Origin: Salinihabitans flavidus
GTDB taxonomy: Bacteria > Pseudomonadota > Alphaproteobacteria > Rhodobacterales > Rhodobacteraceae
Reading direction: 5' to 3'
Assembly (NCBI RefSeq): GCF_900110425.1
Contig: NZ_FODS01000004.1
Coordinates: 1 to 64,000 of the forward strand
Length of the DNA stretch: 64,000 nucleotides
A program made the translations under genes and the position numbers. Under the pieces are notes generated by a model, which saw only the letters and a program-made list of their open reading frames with translations, did no database searches and was not told the DNA's origin. The number at the start of each line of letters is the position of its first letter. Position 1 is the first letter of the stretch. Below are positions 54,078 to 62,793 of the stretch, one piece after another.

Positions 54078-54932
54078 TCAGAGCCATTCCCCCTTGACCG
54101 TCTGACGGTAGATGGCCGTGAGCCAGTTGTCGCCCAATGGCTGTGGCTTCAGCCCCCGGCCCGTCAGGAGCCTGTAGCTGTCCTCGTAGAACTCGGTCGA
54201 CCGGAAGTTATGCCCAAGGATCGCGGCGGCGGTCTGCGCCTCGTCGGTCAGCCCAAGCGCGAGATAGGATTCGACCAGCCGGTGCAGTGCCTCGGCCACA
54301 TGGGTGGTGGTCTGAAAATCTTCGACCACGACACGGAACCGATTGCTGGCGGCGGCAAAATGGTCGCGCTTGAGATAGTAGCGGCCAACCTCCATCTCCT
54401 TGCCGGCCAGATGGTCATAGGCCAGATCGAACTTCAGAATCGCGGAGCGGGCGTATTCGCTGTCGGGATAGGTTTCGATCACCTTGCGCAGGGATTGAAG
54501 TGCCTGGAAGGTCAGACCCTGATCGCGGCCGACCTCGTCAATCTGGTCATAATAGCTCAGCGCCAGAAGATACTGTGCGTAGGCGGCATCGTCATCGGCG
54601 GGATAAAACTGAATGTAGCGATCCGCGGCGGCACGGGAATTCTCGTAGTCCTCGGCCCGGTGGAAGGCATAGGCCTGCATGATCAGCGACCGCTTGGCCC
54701 ATTCGGAATAGGGATAGAGACGCTCCACCTCGCCGAAGAAGCGTGCGGCATCCTCATTGCGGTTGCGCTCAAGTTCATACTCACCGCGTTCGAAGATCTG
54801 TTCGGCAGTGAACTGCTCCATCGCGATGTCGCCGCGTCCCGCCTTCTCGGCCGTCGAGGTGCCGCAAGCCGCAATCAGCAGGCACACACCGAATGCACCG
54901 ATCCATTTCGCCCGGAACCTGCCGCCTGTCAT
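54078..54932 (-). CDS. bamD: Outer membrane assembly lipoprotein BamD
   Basis: The ATG at 54930-54932 gives 284 residues; an upstream start would add 54 residues from the spacer. The lipobox LLIAACG places the lipidated Cys near residue 22. Five TPR-like helical repeats follow, with the conserved GEYELERNRNEDAARFFGEVERLYPYSEWA opening segment seen around residues 49-78. It works with BamA to insert beta-barrel proteins. It lies downstream of lpxC on the same strand, recN follows. Confidence 0.95.
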   Translation of the reverse strand: MTGGRFRAKWIGAFGVCLLIAACGTSTAEKAGRGDIAMEQFTAEQIFERGEYELERNRNEDAARFFGEVERLYPYSEWAKRSLIMQAYAFHRAEDYENSRAAADRYIQFYPADDDAAYAQYLLALSYYDQIDEVGRDQGLTFQALQSLRKVIETYPDSEYARSAILKFDLAYDHLAGKEMEVGRYYLKRDHFAAASNRFRVVVEDFQTTTHVAEALHRLVESYLALGLTDEAQTAAAILGHNFRSTEFYEDSYRLLTGRGLKPQPLGDNWLTAIYRQTVKGEWL

Positions 54933-55065
54933 GCGCTCAACCTCTTCGTTTCCCCCCGGGCGGACGACCTGACCAGTTCGGCGGCCCACGCCACCCGCGC
55001 TTGCCACCTCGCTTAGCACAGAAAATTCCGGTGCAAAACGTCTTTGGCGTGTTTTCGCGTGAGCT

Positions 55066-55986
55066 TCAGGCGACAGCGGGGATTTCGCTGGCATGAACCC
55101 CTCTGCCCGGCAGATGCGCCAGCATCTCAGGGGCGCATTCGATCAGCCGAACCGCACCGGGTGTGGTAAAGAGAGCACGCAGAAGCGCATTCGTCGTCGC
55201 GTGGCCGGCACGGATTCCGGTGTATGCCCCCATAATCGGCGCCCCGGCCAGCGCAAGATCGCCCACCGCATCGAGCATCTTGTGGCGCACCGCTTCGTCG
55301 GTGTGACGCAGACCGCCCGGATTCAACACGCTGGCGCCGTCCACGACGACGGCATTTTCCAATGTTCCCCCGAGGGCAAGACCCTGAGCGTGCATGGACT
55401 CCACATCGGCCTTGCGGCAGAACGTCCGGCTGTCACACAATTCGCGAACGAAGGTGCCATTCGACAGCGTAAGTGCCTTGCGTTGAACGCCAATGGCCGC
55501 GTCATCGAAGTCGATTTCGAAGTCGATATGAAACCGCTTCGACGGGACGAGACTGGCGCGCGCATCACCGCGCACGACCTCGATCGGGCGGAGCACTTCG
55601 AAAACGTGAAGTGGCGCGTGGATGGATTGAAGCCCGCCAGCCAGAATGGCCCGCACGAACTCGGCGGAACTTCCGTCGAGGATCGGCACCTCGGGTCCGT
55701 CGATCTCGATCAACGCATTATGAACGCCGCACCCCGCAAGGGCCGCCATGACATGTTCGATCGTGGAGACCGACACACCCGCATGGTTCACGATGCGCGT
55801 GCAGAGCGGTGATTGTTCGGCCATGTCCCAGCGCGCCGGAATCATGGCGTCGCCAATCAGGATGTCGCGGCGGCGGAACCAGATGCCGAAATTCGCGGAC
55901 GCAGGGCGAATTTCCATCGAGATCGACCGGCCACTGTGAAGCCCGGTTCCGCGAAAGCGGAGTATGGAGTTGACAGTGTTCTGCAC
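55066..55986 (-). CDS. lpxC: UDP-3-O-acyl-N-acetylglucosamine deacetylase
   Basis: Start chosen as the GTG at 55984-55986, which gives 306 residues, the normal length, and the family-typical beginning (M)QNTVNSILRFRGTGLHSG; GGAAGG lies 6 bases upstream. An ATG at 56007 adds 7 residues. Zinc and catalytic segments are seen: STIEHVMAALAG (His), HKMLDAVGDLAL (His, Asp) and GHATTNALLRAL (His). It performs the committed step of lipid A synthesis. It lies downstream of ftsZ, but a terminator and its own promoter lie between. Confidence 0.95.
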   Translation of the reverse strand: MQNTVNSILRFRGTGLHSGRSISMEIRPASANFGIWFRRRDILIGDAMIPARWDMAEQSPLCTRIVNHAGVSVSTIEHVMAALAGCGVHNALIEIDGPEVPILDGSSAEFVRAILAGGLQSIHAPLHVFEVLRPIEVVRGDARASLVPSKRFHIDFEIDFDDAAIGVQRKALTLSNGTFVRELCDSRTFCRKADVESMHAQGLALGGTLENAVVVDGASVLNPGGLRHTDEAVRHKMLDAVGDLALAGAPIMGAYTGIRAGHATTNALLRALFTTPGAVRLIECAPEMLAHLPGRGVHASEIPAVA

Positions 55987-56041
55987 GCGTCGCCCTTCCT
56001 CATGCATGCCCTCCTTTTGCCGGGGGCAAGATTGTTGAGCG

Positions 56042-56070
56042 TTTGTAAATGTAGAGGCAGGTATTCTCAA
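56042..56070 (-). promoter_or_regulatory. Promoter of lpxC
   Basis: On the minus strand TTGAGA (56070-56065), a 17-base spacer and TACAAA (56047-56042) match the sigma-70 consensus at 5 and 4 of 6 positions. The -10 lies about 56 bases upstream of the GTG start, in the AT-rich gap after the ftsZ terminator. Confidence 0.5.
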
Positions 56071-56155
56071 TTCACTCTTTGTAACGATATGAAACATCAT
56101 TTCCGAAGATGCGCGGAAGATTGCCAGATCAGAAATAGGTCTTTGATTTAAAAGT

Positions 56156-56185
56156 AAAAAGACCGCCCGGAAGGGGCGGTCTTTT
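56156..56185 (-). terminator. Intrinsic terminator after ftsZ
   Basis: GACCGCCC (56161-56168) and GGGCGGTC (56174-56181) form a perfect 8-bp stem with a 5-nt loop. The stem is flanked by AAAAA (56156-56160) and TTTT (56182-56185), so it can work in both directions. It starts 22 bases after the ftsZ stop on the minus strand. Confidence 0.9.
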
Positions 56186-56206
56186 GCGTCGTCTATTTTT
56201 GCCGAA

Positions 56207-57868
56207 TCAGTTCGCCTGACGGCGCAGGAAAGCGGGAATTTCGATGCGTTCCTCATCGGCGTCATCTTCTTGCCGCTGCTGGGTCGCCTGCATGCTGGGC
56301 TGCTGGCGGGCGGGGCGCGCGGCGCGCTCGGGCTGTTCCTGACCTTGACCCGTCATGCGGTTGATCAGGGAGTTGATCCCGAAGCGCGACTTTTCCTCTG
56401 CTCCCGCCTGCTCGGGCTGGGTGGAGGCGGGGCGTTGTTGCGGCTGCTGCGAGGAGGACTGGCCCGGCGCCTTGCCGACGGCCGTGCGCAAGCGTTGCAT
56501 GGCTTCAGGTGAGGGGGTGCCGGGGGCTGGCGGGCGGGGGGCGACAAAGCTCTCGGCCGCGTCTTCCTCGTAGTCGCCATAGGCGTCCTGCTGCGGCTCG
56601 AACCGGGCCACCTGCGGCTGATAGGCCGGTGGCGGCAGACCGTCGTCATTCTCGACATACTGCGCGGCTTGTGATGGCGAGTCCTCGAAGATGTCTTCCA
56701 TCTGATCCTCGGCGGCGGCGCGCTGTGTGTCGAGATCACTGAAAAGCGACGGCTCACCGGCCTCGCGCGCGGCGATTTCGTTGGCGGGCGCAGGGTCTTC
56801 CTCGGCATCGGCGAGCGCCACGGCCGGGGTTTCAACATTGACCTGCTGCTTGAGTGGCTCGGACAGTTTGCGGCGCGGCACCGGGATGTCGCTGCTCACG
56901 TCGGAGACATCGATGCCGGTGGCCACGACGCTGACGCGCATCGCGCCTTCCATTTCAATGTCGAGGGTCGAGCCGACAATGATGTTGGCATCGGCGTCCA
57001 CTTCCTCGCGGATGCGGTTGGCGGCCTCGTCCAGTTCAAACAGGGTCAGGTCGTGCCCGCCAGTGATGTTGATCAGCACACCGCGCGCGCCCCGCAGGCT
57101 GATTTCGTCGAGCAGCGGGTTGGCGATCGCCTTCTCGGCGGCCTGGATGGCGCGATCTTCGCCTTCGGCCTCTCCGGTGCCCATCATCGCCTTGCCCATC
57201 TCGTCCATGACCGCGCGCACGTCGGCAAAGTCGAGGTTGATCAGGCCCGGGCGGACCATCAAATCGGTCACCCCCTTCACGCCCTGATAGAGCACGTCGT
57301 CGGCCATCGAAAACGCCTCGGTGAAGGTGGTCTTCTCGTTGGCGAGACGGAACAGGTTCTGGTTGGGAATGATGATCAGCGTATCGACCACCCGTTGCAG
57401 GCTCTCCACACCGTCTTCGGCCTGACGCATACGCTTGGCGCCTTCGAACTGGAACGGTTTGGTGACAACACCCACGGTGAGCACACCCAGCTCGCGCGCC
57501 GCCTGCGCGATGATCGGCGCGGCGCCGGTGCCGGTGCCGCCGCCCATGCCGGCGGTGATGAAACACATATGCGCGCCCGCAAGGTGATCGACGATCTGTT
57601 CGATGCTCTCCTCGGCCGCGGCGGACCCCACGCTGGGTCGGGCCCCTGCGCCGAGTCCTTCCGTGACCTTCACGCCAAGCTGCACACGGTGTTCCGCGTT
57701 ACTCTGGGCAAGGGCCTGCGCATCGGTGTTGGCGACCACGAACTCCACGCCCGTAAGCTCTTTGGCGATCATGTTGTTGACCGCGTTGCCACCGGCTCCG
57801 CCGACACCAAAAACGGTGATACGGGGTTTCAAGTCTTCCTGACCGGGCATCATGAGATTTAATGTCAT
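56207..57868 (-). CDS. ftsZ: Cell division GTPase FtsZ
   Basis: This 553-residue protein carries the tubulin-like GTP-binding motif [12 protein letters not shown] near residue 107, the N-terminal [17 protein letters not shown] and the catalytic loop [13 protein letters not shown] near 210. After about residue 320 comes a long Gln/Pro/Ala-rich linker of roughly 200 residues, then the C-terminal peptide [12 protein letters not shown] that binds FtsA and other partners. The long linker is usual in alphaproteobacteria. It lies 392 bp downstream of ftsA. Confidence 0.97.
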   Translation of the reverse strand: MTLNLMMPGQEDLKPRITVFGVGGAGGNAVNNMIAKELTGVEFVVANTDAQALAQSNAEHRVQLGVKVTEGLGAGARPSVGSAAAEESIEQIVDHLAGAHMCFITAGMGGGTGTGAAPIIAQAARELGVLTVGVVTKPFQFEGAKRMRQAEDGVESLQRVVDTLIIIPNQNLFRLANEKTTFTEAFSMADDVLYQGVKGVTDLMVRPGLINLDFADVRAVMDEMGKAMMGTGEAEGEDRAIQAAEKAIANPLLDEISLRGARGVLINITGGHDLTLFELDEAANRIREEVDADANIIVGSTLDIEMEGAMRVSVVATGIDVSDVSSDIPVPRRKLSEPLKQQVNVETPAVALADAEEDPAPANEIAAREAGEPSLFSDLDTQRAAAEDQMEDIFEDSPSQAAQYVENDDGLPPPAYQPQVARFEPQQDAYGDYEEDAAESFVAPRPPAPGTPSPEAMQRLRTAVGKAPGQSSSQQPQQRPASTQPEQAGAEEKSRFGINSLINRMTGQGQEQPERAARPARQQPSMQATQQRQEDDADEERIEIPAFLRRQAN

Positions 57869-58260
57869 TGAGCTGTCCGCCTGCTGCCTGAACCCGTCTT
57901 CACGGGTGTTTTTCTGCCTACTCTGGGACGATCCTAACGATGACAGCGGGAATCGTCATCCAAAAAAGCACAAATTGACGCGAAATATGGCCATAAATCG
58001 ATCACGACACGCGGTATTTTGCCGATATGGGCACATCTTGCGGCTTTGACTGCCGTCAACACAACACGCGAAAACACCCCGCCCGAATATCAGGCGAGTC
58101 ATTTTGCGTTTCAGAATGTCGGTGGCCTCTGCTCGGCCCATATATCTATCCGCCTTGTTCTGGCGGTTGATCTTATCGTATCGCGTTTCACCCACGCCGT
58201 CACCCCGAAAATCCCTTTTGGCAGGGTGTTTTACCCGCTGCCTTGCGAAAGCTCTGCGCC
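57869..58260. other. ftsA-ftsZ spacer with likely ftsZ promoter region, no gene seen
   Basis: No supported coding sequence in these 392 bases. The part around 57955-58030 is AT-rich and the likely place of an ftsZ promoter, but no clear -35/-10 pair was found. GATGAC (57939-57944) and GTCATC (57955-57960) form a small inverted repeat about 71-92 bp upstream of the ftsZ start. One GANTC site (GAGTC, near 58092), the target of the CcrM methylase, is present. Confidence 0.5.
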
Positions 58261-59595
58261 CTACCAGTTGTCGCGAAACCAACGCACGGCGCGGCGCAGG
58301 GAACGGACGGGGTAGCGTTCGACCGGCAGGTCGAAATCCCACCATTCATCCTGTGGATGGGTTGCGAAAAGGCACATACCCACGGCAGAGGCGAACCCCG
58401 GACCAGTCGCCGCCTGCGGCAGGCCGTGAACGCGCATGGGCCGTCCAAGGCGCACCTGTTGACCGAGGATGCGGGAGGCAAGGCCGTCAAGGCCGGGGAT
58501 CTGGCTGCCGCCGCCGGTGAGAACGATCTGCTGGCTGGGCAGGTATTCGAAACCCGCTGCGTCCAGACGGGCGCGCACCTCTTCGAGGATCTCTTCGACC
58601 CTGGGGCGCATGATGCCGATGAGTTCGGCGCGCGACACCGTGCGGCGGTCGTGCTCCCAGTCGCCGGTGTCGCCTTCAAGCTCAATCATCTCGCGGTCGT
58701 CCATGCCCGTGGCCACGACCCCGCCGTAGAAGGTCTTTATACGCTCGGCCGTGGCTGTGGGCACTTGAAGACCCATCGAGATGTCGCCGGTGACGTGTTC
58801 ACCGCCCATGCGCACCGCGTCGGCATAGATCATGTGCTTCTTCATGAAGATGGACAGACCGGTCGCGCCGCCCCCCATGTCGATGCAGGCCGCGCCCAGT
58901 TCCTGTTCGTCCTCGACCAGTGCGGACAGCCCCGAGACATAGGACGAAGAGGCGATCCCCGCCAGTTCCAGATCGCATCGCTTCACACAGTGCAGGAGGT
59001 TTTCCACGGCCGCCGCATCCACCGTCAGCATATGCATGTCGCAGGTCAGTTGCTGCCCCATCTGACCGCGCGGATCGCCAAGTCCGGAACGGTGATCGAG
59101 CGCGAAATTCACCGGCTGAGCATGCACGACCTCGCGTCCTTCGCCATAGTCGGGCAGGTCGCAGGCGGCCAGTGCGCGCGCCACATCCTGTTCGGTGACA
59201 ACATGTCCTTCAAGGTCGATTGCCCCGTCCAGCCCGTAGGAGCGTGGCTCCGCCCCCGAGAAACAGGCGATGACGTGATCGACCCGGATCTGCGCCATCT
59301 TCTGGGCGGCCTGGACCGCTGTGCGGATGGCGCGCTCTGTCTCCTGCATGGCGCTGATTTCGCCGAAACGGACGCCGCGCGAACGGGTCGTGGCGGCCCC
59401 GATCACGCGAAACCCCGTTTGGCCCGCCATCGGGCCGACCCCGTCCATCGCGGCGAGTTTGTCGGTTCCGTCGAAGCGCAGGACAAGGCAGGCAATCTTG
59501 GAACTGCCGACATCCAGAACCGCCACCACACCGCGCTGCATCGCCGCCTTGCGCATGTTGCGCATCGCTCGCTGGCTATCGTAAAGTCCATTCAT
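58261..59595 (-). CDS. ftsA: Cell division protein FtsA
   Basis: This 444-residue actin-like ATPase has the phosphate-1 segment VLDVGSSKIACLV near residues 26-38, the IDMGGGATGLSIF phosphate-2 segment near 215-227 and the adenosine segment IVLTGGGSQIPGL near 350-362. The C-terminal end VRSLRRAVRWFRDNW is a positively charged amphipathic helix that anchors FtsZ filaments to the membrane. The ATG overlaps the ftsQ stop by 4 bases. Confidence 0.96.
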   Translation of the reverse strand: MNGLYDSQRAMRNMRKAAMQRGVVAVLDVGSSKIACLVLRFDGTDKLAAMDGVGPMAGQTGFRVIGAATTRSRGVRFGEISAMQETERAIRTAVQAAQKMAQIRVDHVIACFSGAEPRSYGLDGAIDLEGHVVTEQDVARALAACDLPDYGEGREVVHAQPVNFALDHRSGLGDPRGQMGQQLTCDMHMLTVDAAAVENLLHCVKRCDLELAGIASSSYVSGLSALVEDEQELGAACIDMGGGATGLSIFMKKHMIYADAVRMGGEHVTGDISMGLQVPTATAERIKTFYGGVVATGMDDREMIELEGDTGDWEHDRRTVSRAELIGIMRPRVEEILEEVRARLDAAGFEYLPSQQIVLTGGGSQIPGLDGLASRILGQQVRLGRPMRVHGLPQAATGPGFASAVGMCLFATHPQDEWWDFDLPVERYPVRSLRRAVRWFRDNW

Positions 59596-60470
59596 AAGTC
59601 ATTGCTCCGAGCCGAGAGTTTGCGAAGTTTCCACCAGTCCTGAACCGCGCGCTCGGCGATGCGGACGGTTGGCCGCTCGGGCAGCCGCATGTCCACAATC
59701 ACGAGGTCGCGGTCGAGCATGTCCTGACCTTCGGCCAGCACGATCACACGTTCCAGCGCCTGAACCGCGCCGCGTTCGGGCAGCAGGATGCGTTGTCCCC
59801 GGTCGAGCACCACGTCCCAGCGCCGCTCTCCGATACGTTCCAGGCCGCGCAGCCGGTCGCTCAATGGCTCACCCGCCGAGAAGAGCGCCAACGCCTCATC
59901 GACATGCGCCGCAGCCCCCTTTCCCGCCATGATCGGCAAGGGTCCATGTGCGGAGCGGCCCGCCGCACGGGCGACGACCACGCCATCCACATCGACCAGA
60001 TCCAGCCCCGCGGCGGTGCGCCACAGGATCACCGGCACACGTTCGGTCACATCGACACGCAACACGCCGCCCGGACGGATACGCACCGAGGCGGCGGAAA
60101 TCGCCGGAAGCGCCATCACCTGTTCGCGGATCTGCGCCAGATCGAGATCAAAGGAACTGCGGGGAAAATCTATCGGAACGATCTCGCGGATGGTTCCGGA
60201 CACATCCGGGCTGGCGCCATTGATCTCCATCAGATCGACCATGAATTCGGGGCGGCTCTGGATCGAGGTGCGGATATCGGCAATCGCCAGCACGATACGA
60301 TCGCGCCGGTCCGCATCCGACAGCCAAAGCCCCGCAGCGCCGAACGCAAGAGCAAAAGGCACCGCCACGCGAAGCGCAAAGCGGAACAGCGGGGTGAGCA
60401 TAAGCCGCTGAAATCTGTAGGCCCAGCGGGAGGGAGCGGGGTCGGAACGCGGAGGGCTCACCTGTTGCAC
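59592..60470 (-). CDS. ftsQ: Cell division protein FtsQ
   Basis: Start chosen as the GTG at 60468-60470, which has GGAGGA 6 bases upstream and gives 292 residues; another GTG at 60497 would add 9. It has a short cytoplasmic N-terminus, one membrane helix (about residues 28-50), a POTRA domain (VDLMEINGASPDVSGTIREI, about 75-94) and a beta domain ending in RTVRIAERAVQDWWKL-like sequence. It bridges early and late division proteins. It overlaps the ddl end by 13 bases and ftsA by 4. Confidence 0.94.
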   Translation of the reverse strand: MQQVSPPRSDPAPSRWAYRFQRLMLTPLFRFALRVAVPFALAFGAAGLWLSDADRRDRIVLAIADIRTSIQSRPEFMVDLMEINGASPDVSGTIREIVPIDFPRSSFDLDLAQIREQVMALPAISAASVRIRPGGVLRVDVTERVPVILWRTAAGLDLVDVDGVVVARAAGRSAHGPLPIMAGKGAAAHVDEALALFSAGEPLSDRLRGLERIGERRWDVVLDRGQRILLPERGAVQALERVIVLAEGQDMLDRDLVIVDMRLPERPTVRIAERAVQDWWKLRKLSARSNDL

Positions 60471-61381
60471 GAGGCGTCCTCCACCATCCAGCGACACAGG
60501 TCGGGGAACGACACGCCGACGGCCTGCGCCTGTTCGGGCGACAGCGATGTGGCGGTCATGCCGGGTTGGGTATTGGTTTCCAGAAGCACCAGCCCGTCGA
60601 GACCGCGCGTTTCGTCCCAGCGGAAATCGGTCCGGCTCAGGCCGCGGCAGCCAAGGGCCTCATGCGCGCGCAGGGCATAGTCGAGGCAGGCTTCGAAAAT
60701 TTCCGACGGGATCTCGGCGGGAACGACATGGCGCGAGCCACCGGGCTTGTATTTGGCATCATAGTCATACCAGCCATCGGTCAGGATGTCGGTGACCGTG
60801 AGCGCCCGGTCCCCCATCACCGTGGTGGTCAGCTCGCGCCCCGGCGCGAAGCGTTCGATCATCACCACCTCGGGCATGTCCGCCGAAAGCTGCGGGGGGC
60901 CGTTGGCGGCCTCATGCACGAGATAGACCCCGACCGAAGAACCTTCGTTGTGCGGCTTCACCACATAGGGGGGGTCCATGACATGGCGTGTGCGCACCTC
61001 ATCGGCGGACGCGAGGCGGCTCTTGACCACCGGCAGCCCGGCGGCGGCAAAGGCGGCCTTGCTGCGTTGCTTGTCCATCGCCAGCGCAGAAGACAGCACG
61101 CCCGAATGCGTATAGGGCAGTGCCATCCATTCGAGAACGCCCTGAACGCAGCCGTCCTCTCCCCAGCGGCCATGCAGGGCATTGAACACCACATCGGGGG
61201 CGATCTCGGCCAGCCGCAGCGCGACATCGCGGCCCGCATCGAGTTCCACTACATTCAGAAATCCGGCGTCTCGAAGGGCGGCGGCGCAGGCATGCCCCGT
61301 GGACAGCGACACCTCGCGTTCCGCGGAAATGCCGCCCATCAATACCGCAACCTTCGGGTTCGCCCTGCCCGACAGTCCCAT
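60458..61381 (-). CDS. ddl: D-alanine--D-alanine ligase
   Basis: This 307-residue ATP-grasp enzyme joins two D-alanines for peptidoglycan. Seen: VLMGGISAEREVSLSTG near residues 13-29, FNALHGRWGEDGCVQG near 65-80, VVKPHNEGSSVGV near 142-154, and SRTDFRWDETRGL with LLETNTQPGMT near the C-terminus. It is the first gene after the 152-bp gap behind murB and overlaps ftsQ. A TATAAT box and hairpin lie just upstream. Confidence 0.96.
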   Translation of the reverse strand: MGLSGRANPKVAVLMGGISAEREVSLSTGHACAAALRDAGFLNVVELDAGRDVALRLAEIAPDVVFNALHGRWGEDGCVQGVLEWMALPYTHSGVLSSALAMDKQRSKAAFAAAGLPVVKSRLASADEVRTRHVMDPPYVVKPHNEGSSVGVYLVHEAANGPPQLSADMPEVVMIERFAPGRELTTTVMGDRALTVTDILTDGWYDYDAKYKPGGSRHVVPAEIPSEIFEACLDYALRAHEALGCRGLSRTDFRWDETRGLDGLVLLETNTQPGMTATSLSPEQAQAVGVSFPDLCRWMVEDASCNR

Positions 61382-61397
61382 CCGTGCCTCAATATCC

Positions 61398-61421
61398 GGG
61401 CCGTTTCGGCCCCTTATTATA
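61398..61421 (-). promoter_or_regulatory. TATAAT -10 element and leader hairpin upstream of ddl
   Basis: On the minus strand TATAAT (61421-61416) is followed within 3 bases by a perfect 6-bp hairpin, GGGCCG (61412-61407) TTT-complement loop CGGCCC (61403-61398), ending 16 bases before the ddl ATG. Another palindrome (GGCGCG GAT CGCGCC) lies just upstream of the -10. No good -35 is seen. This suggests a promoter for ddl-ftsQ-ftsA inside the cluster. Confidence 0.5.
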
Positions 61422-61533
61422 TGGCGCGATCCGCGCCTTTCTGCTCTTGGGCTGTTTGCCCCGTTCCGCCTTTCAGACGGTTGTTTTCCTCATGCGCCGA
61501 TGGGGATCGTTGCCTGTCCGACCCCGGCAAAAA

Positions 61534-62454
61534 TCAGCCCGGATCACCGATACGCATGATTTCCCACTCTAGCTCTATTCCGCTTGTCTGGAAAACCTTT
61601 TTTCGCACTTCTTCGCCAAGACCTTCGAGATCGGTCGCTGTCGCGCCACCCTTGTTGATGAGGAAGTTGGAATGTTTCTCGCTCATCTGCGCGCCGCCAC
61701 GGCTGGCCCCGCGCATTCCCGCATCATCGATCACCTTCCACGCCTTCAGGTCATGCACGTCGTCATCGCGCCCGGTGGAGGAAAATCCGGCCGGATTGCG
61801 AAAGGTGGAACCGGCGCTGCGCTCTTTCGTGGGTTGGGTGGCATCGCGCCGGGCCAGTTGGTCGGCCATGCGGCGATCAAGGTCTTCGGGATCGCCGGTG
61901 CGTCCCTCGAAGGTGGCCTGCGTGATCACCCACCCCTCCGGCAGATCGGTCTGGCGGTAGCGAAAATTCAGATCATCGGCGCGGAGGGTGACCGTCTCGC
62001 CGCCACGGGTCACGGCCTGCGCCTCGACAAAGGCATCGGCCACATAGGTGCCATAGCATCCCGCGTTCATCCGAACTGCACCGCCGATGGCGCCGGGGAT
62101 CGTGCGCAGGAATGTCAGATCCACCCCTGCCTGCGCGGCCTTGCGCGCCACATGGGCGTCGAGCGCGGCCGCCCCTGCGGTAACGCGGCCTCCCTCTATC
62201 GTGATACTGTTGAAGCCGCGCCCCATGCGGATCACCACCGCGCGCAGCCCGCCGTCGCGCACGATCAGGTTGGAGCCGACGCCCATTGTGAAAACGGCAA
62301 CCGATGGGTCAAGGTCGCGCAGGAAGGCGGCCAGATCCTCGTGATCGGCCGGTTGAAACAGCCAGTCGGCAGGCCCGCCGACCCGCAGCCACGTCAAGTC
62401 GGACAACGGCCGGCCGGAGGTGAGTTTTCCGCGGGGATGAGGCATCTCGGTCAT
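61534..62454 (-). CDS. murB: UDP-N-acetylenolpyruvoylglucosamine reductase
   Basis: The ATG at 62452-62454 gives 306 residues beginning [11 protein letters not shown] and leading into [13 protein letters not shown], the usual FAD-binding start of this protein; a longer frame adds 12. Seen: [19 protein letters not shown] near 80-98, [18 protein letters not shown] near 127-144 and the proton-donor segment [12 protein letters not shown] near 208-219. It reduces the enolpyruvyl group to give UDP-MurNAc. Confidence 0.96.
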   Translation of the reverse strand: MTEMPHPRGKLTSGRPLSDLTWLRVGGPADWLFQPADHEDLAAFLRDLDPSVAVFTMGVGSNLIVRDGGLRAVVIRMGRGFNSITIEGGRVTAGAAALDAHVARKAAQAGVDLTFLRTIPGAIGGAVRMNAGCYGTYVADAFVEAQAVTRGGETVTLRADDLNFRYRQTDLPEGWVITQATFEGRTGDPEDLDRRMADQLARRDATQPTKERSAGSTFRNPAGFSSTGRDDDVHDLKAWKVIDDAGMRGASRGGAQMSEKHSNFLINKGGATATDLEGLGEEVRKKVFQTSGIELEWEIMRIGDPG

Positions 62455-62529
62455 GCCGTCCGTGATAGGGGGCCACGTCCCGGGCTGCAAGCCACGACGA
62501 CGCGCGCTCTCCGGATCCGGACGCGGCGC

Positions 62530-62793
62530 CTATGGGCGCGTGGCGTGCTTGACGACAACGGCCTTGAGTTTCCGGCCCAGCCGGATCAGCGGCCAGCGCA
62601 GCAGGCTCATCGCCGCGACCAGTATCAGCAGCCCGGTCCAGAGCCCGTTTTCCCAAGTCGCATAGGCCAGGATCGGCAGGCCGATCCCGATCATGCCGTA
62701 GGCAAAGCGCCAGTGGTTGTCACGGCTTGGCAACATGCCCCGCAGATTCACCAGCACCAGCCACGCCAGTGCGAGCAGGATCGAAAGATTCAT
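62530..62793 (-). CDS. DUF2484 small membrane protein
   Basis: This 87-residue protein has three hydrophobic helices and the segment NLRGMLPSRDNHWR near residues 16-29. It is of the DUF2484 type found between murC and murB in Rhodobacterales. Its function is unknown. The ATG overlaps the stop of the amino-acid transporter gene by 4 bases, and murB starts 76 bp downstream. Confidence 0.88.
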   Translation of the reverse strand: MNLSILLALAWLVLVNLRGMLPSRDNHWRFAYGMIGIGLPILAYATWENGLWTGLLILVAAMSLLRWPLIRLGRKLKAVVVKHATRP

